A DNA stretch of 7,839 bases, taken from an uncultured Pseudomonadota bacterium. GTDB lineage: Bacteria; Desulfobacterota_B; Binatia; UBA9968. Position numbers and translations under genes: made by a program. The notes under the pieces were generated by a model. It was not told the origin of the DNA and searched no databases. It saw only the letters and a list, made by a program, of their open reading frames with translations. The stretch is from positions 1 to 7,839 of the forward strand of contig CAMLCX010000213.1 of assembly GCA_946478635.1 (NCBI GenBank), given 5' to 3'. This document shows, piece by piece, positions 6,618 to 7,839 of the stretch. Position 1 is the stretch's first letter. Each line of letters opens with the position of its first letter.

Positions 6618-7259
6618 TTATTTCAATCTACCCTTGCCGGTCAGCAGACCTTCAAAAATAACGGTCATAATGCTCATATAGCCCGTGGCCGGGCTAAGCC
6701 CGAGCTCCGCCATTTTTGGCGGGTTCATGATCGCTTCGGTCACGCCGATGAGCATTTCGATCATCAACCGAGCCGATATGTCCTTGCGAATGATTCCCGC
6801 CCTTCGACCGTCCTCAAAGAGCCGGCCAAAATAACGCTGGATCACGTCCCGTCGCCGTCTTTGCACCAGTTGAAACATCGCCGGAGCTTCCCGGCGAATG
6901 TCACGCACGAAGGGCGGTTGAATCTCTTCGGTATGGCGCTGCATGGTGGCCAGCAGCTGCTGCAGCGTCGCCCGAACGTCCGTTGAAGCCGCGGCCGTGA
7001 CGCGACCCAGATCGGCTTCGACGCTGCGAAATTTGTCGAGCAGCACGGCGCGCAAAAGATCGAGCTTGCTCGGAAACGATGCGTAAAGGGTTTTCTTGCT
7101 CATGCCGAGTTCCTGGGCCAGATCGTCCATCGTGACCGAGCGAAATCCATGGGCAAAAAAATGGCGCCGCGCCGCCGCTACGATCCGCCGGGAGGCGGAA
7201 TCTTCGGTGTATGCGTCCTTAAGAACAAGCGCACGCCGTTTTGCCGTTTGACTGGGCAT
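6618..7259 (-). CDS. TetR/AcrR-family repressor of the efflux operon
   Basis: This 213-residue protein is normal size for a TetR regulator, a dimeric repressor released from DNA by a small ligand. The DNA-binding domain is clear: helix 1 RRIVAAARRHFFAHGF (24-39), then VTMDDLAQELGMSKKTLYASF (42-62) holding the helix-turn-helix, then PSKLDLL (63-69) with the usual Tyr59, Phe62 and Lys65. About 23 residues precede helix 1. The C-terminal ligand-binding and dimerisation part (about 70-213) is helical and divergent, so the inducer cannot be read. The gene is first in the operon, 40 bp before the adaptor, as cecR is in E. coli, but the recognition region does not resemble what I recall of CecR, so no symbol is given. 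An 8-bp-arm palindrome ends 6 bp before the start codon, suggesting autorepression. No clear ribosome binding site precedes the ATG. Confidence 0.92.
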   Translation of the reverse strand: MPSQTAKRRALVLKDAYTEDSASRRIVAAARRHFFAHGFRSVTMDDLAQELGMSKKTLYASFPSKLDLLRAVLLDKFRSVEADLGRVTAAASTDVRATLQQLLATMQRHTEEIQPPFVRDIRREAPAMFQLVQRRRRDVIQRYFGRLFEDGRRAGIIRKDISARLMIEMLIGVTEAIMNPPKMAELGLSPATGYMSIMTVIFEGLLTGKGRLK

Positions 7260-7265
7260 ATACTT

Positions 7266-7295
7266 TGGAAACTTTTATAGTATTATCAGTTTCCA
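7266..7295. promoter_or_regulatory. Likely TetR operator palindrome
   Basis: Perfect 8-bp arms TGGAAACT (7266-7273) and AGTTTCCA (7288-7295) are separated by a 14-bp AT-rich spacer. The palindrome lies 6-35 bp upstream of the TetR gene start, where an autoregulated TetR operator is expected, and the spacer overlaps -10-like sequence, so a bound dimer would block RNA polymerase. I see no second copy elsewhere in the window. Confidence 0.65.
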
Positions 7296-7308
7296 CCGCC
7301 CGGCACAA
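7280..7308 (-). promoter_or_regulatory. Candidate promoter of the TetR-exporter operon
   Basis: On the minus strand, TTGTGC (7303-7308) could be a -35. It is followed by GATAAT (7282-7287, spacing 15) or TAATAC (7280-7285, spacing 17) as a -10. The -10 region sits inside the spacer of the palindrome at 7266-7295. Start sites from either would give a leader of only about 10-15 nt with no evident ribosome binding site. The -35 is poor, so this is a position-based guess. Confidence 0.35.
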
Positions 7309-7411
7309 CCATCGCGGGATTTGAGTCTCTGGTCATTCATCGGATCGGCAAAACGAGGCAGGCTATCGGCGGAACTCGACTACGAATACAAGCGCGGACC
7401 GAGCGGCGGTT

Positions 7412-7438
7412 GTTCGGGCTTACTTCGCCCCCCCGAAC
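7412..7438. repeat. Hairpin spanning the RND gene's stop codon
   Basis: Arms GTTCGGG (7412-7418) and CCCGAAC (7432-7438) pair perfectly around a 13-nt loop that contains the stop of the RND gene. A competing stem, GGGC/GCCC (7416-7419 and 7427-7430), shares bases with it. No T-run follows on the minus strand, so it is not a typical intrinsic terminator, though it could stabilise the mRNA end. Confidence 0.35.
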
Positions 7439-7839
7439 CCGCTCGTCGCGCGGGCGCGGGCCGAGCGGAAGAACGAGGTGCGGTCGAGAAATTTTTCTTG
7501 AAACTCTTCGAGGTAAAGGTAAATGACCGGCGTAATGTAAAGCGTGATGAACTGGGAGACCACGAGCCCGCCGACGATCACCAGTCCCAGCGGCCGGCGC
7601 GAGCCGCCGTCGGTGCCCCACCCGAGCGCGATCGGCAGCGCGCCGAACACCGCCGCCAGGGTCGTCATCACGATCGGCCGAAAGCGGTCCATGCTCGCGT
7701 CGTGAATCGCCTTGTCGGCCGACTCACCGTGATCGACTCGTTGCAAGGCGAAGTCGACGATCATGATGCCGTTTTTCTTGACGATGCCCATGAGCATGAA
7801 CATACCGACGAAGGCGTAGAGCGACGCCTGCTCGCCGAA
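7420..7839 (-). CDS. RND multidrug efflux permease, C-terminal fragment
   Basis: These are the last 139 residues of an inner-membrane proton-driven efflux pump of the HAE1 (AcrB/MdtB) type. The reading frame is open to the window edge (first visible residues FGEQASLYAFVG), so the start lies beyond base 7839; full-length members are about 1,000-1,050 residues. Visible hallmarks are a transmembrane segment with MLMGIVKKNGIMIVDFA, FRPIVMTTLAAVFGALPIAL, GSRRPLGLVIVGGLVVSQ, and a last transmembrane helix FITLYITPVIYLYLE. The YITPVIYLYLE ending is closer to MdtB/MdtC-type pumps than to AcrB, which is an impression rather than a measurement. The stop is TAA at 7420-7422. The gene lies 160 bp upstream of the TetR gene on the same strand. 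Its adaptor is not in the window, and it may share the outer-membrane channel of the ABC exporter. Confidence 0.93.
   Translation of the reverse strand, partial: FGEQASLYAFVGMFMLMGIVKKNGIMIVDFALQRVDHGESADKAIHDASMDRFRPIVMTTLAAVFGALPIALGWGTDGGSRRPLGLVIVGGLVVSQFITLYITPVIYLYLEEFQEKFLDRTSFFRSARARATSGFGGAK

Noticed and set aside
5966..6661. 231-codon plus-strand open frame antisense to the adaptor gene
   Set aside because: It has no recognisable motif and lies wholly over a strongly supported gene. Long antisense frames are expected in GC-rich coding DNA.
7320..7419. Possible small gene or intrinsic terminator between the RND and TetR genes
   Set aside because: No plausible frame with a ribosome binding site and no stem-loop plus T-run; apart from the hairpin at the RND stop I see nothing in this stretch.
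1..7839. A novel defence or signalling system
   Set aside because: Every gene belongs to a recognised efflux or regulator family, and no unexplained gene remains in the window.

Overview
The window is a GC-rich stretch of a Gram-negative bacterial genome. The organism is probably a proteobacterium or a related lineage such as a metagenome-assembled soil or water bacterium; nothing here fixes the taxon. Every recognisable gene is on the minus strand, so transcription runs from high to low coordinates. There are no RNA genes, CRISPR arrays or transposase genes.

Layout in transcription order. (1) 7839-7420: the C-terminal end of an RND-type drug efflux permease that runs off the window. (2) 7419-7260: a short intergenic region with an 8-bp-arm palindrome and AT-rich -10-like elements directly before the next gene, a likely TetR-type operator and promoter. 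(3) 7259-6618: a TetR/AcrR-family repressor. (4) 6577-5534: a YbhG-like HlyD-family periplasmic adaptor. (5) 5533-5329: about 200 bp without a gene, holding a REP/MITE-like palindrome and copies of a CTCCTTGTCTCC-type repeat. (6) 5328-3472: a YbhF-like protein with two fused ABC ATPase domains. (7) 3472-2324 and 2314-1196: two ABC-2 permeases resembling YbhS and YbhR. (8) 1157-47: an outer-membrane factor lipoprotein of the NodT/OprM type, cut off at its C-terminus. (9) 46-1: not genomic; this is Illumina P7/TruSeq adapter sequence fused to the contig end.

Taken together, the genes encode a complete envelope-spanning ABC exporter. The tandem ATPase drives a YbhS/YbhR heterodimer in the inner membrane, the HlyD-type adaptor bridges the periplasm, and the NodT-type channel opens the outer membrane. 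The TetR protein probably represses the operon and itself. The order matches the E. coli cecR-ybhGFSR operon as I recall it, but with an outer-membrane channel gene added and a TetR protein that does not look like a CecR ortholog. The upstream RND pump suggests an efflux island.

I do not see a new biological system. The points most worth a second look are the adapter chimera, which fakes a C-terminus on the outer-membrane protein; a dispersed DNA repeat that has entered two coding regions and is read there in different frames; the REP-like palindrome next to the ATPase start; and the asymmetric ATP sites of the tandem ATPase.
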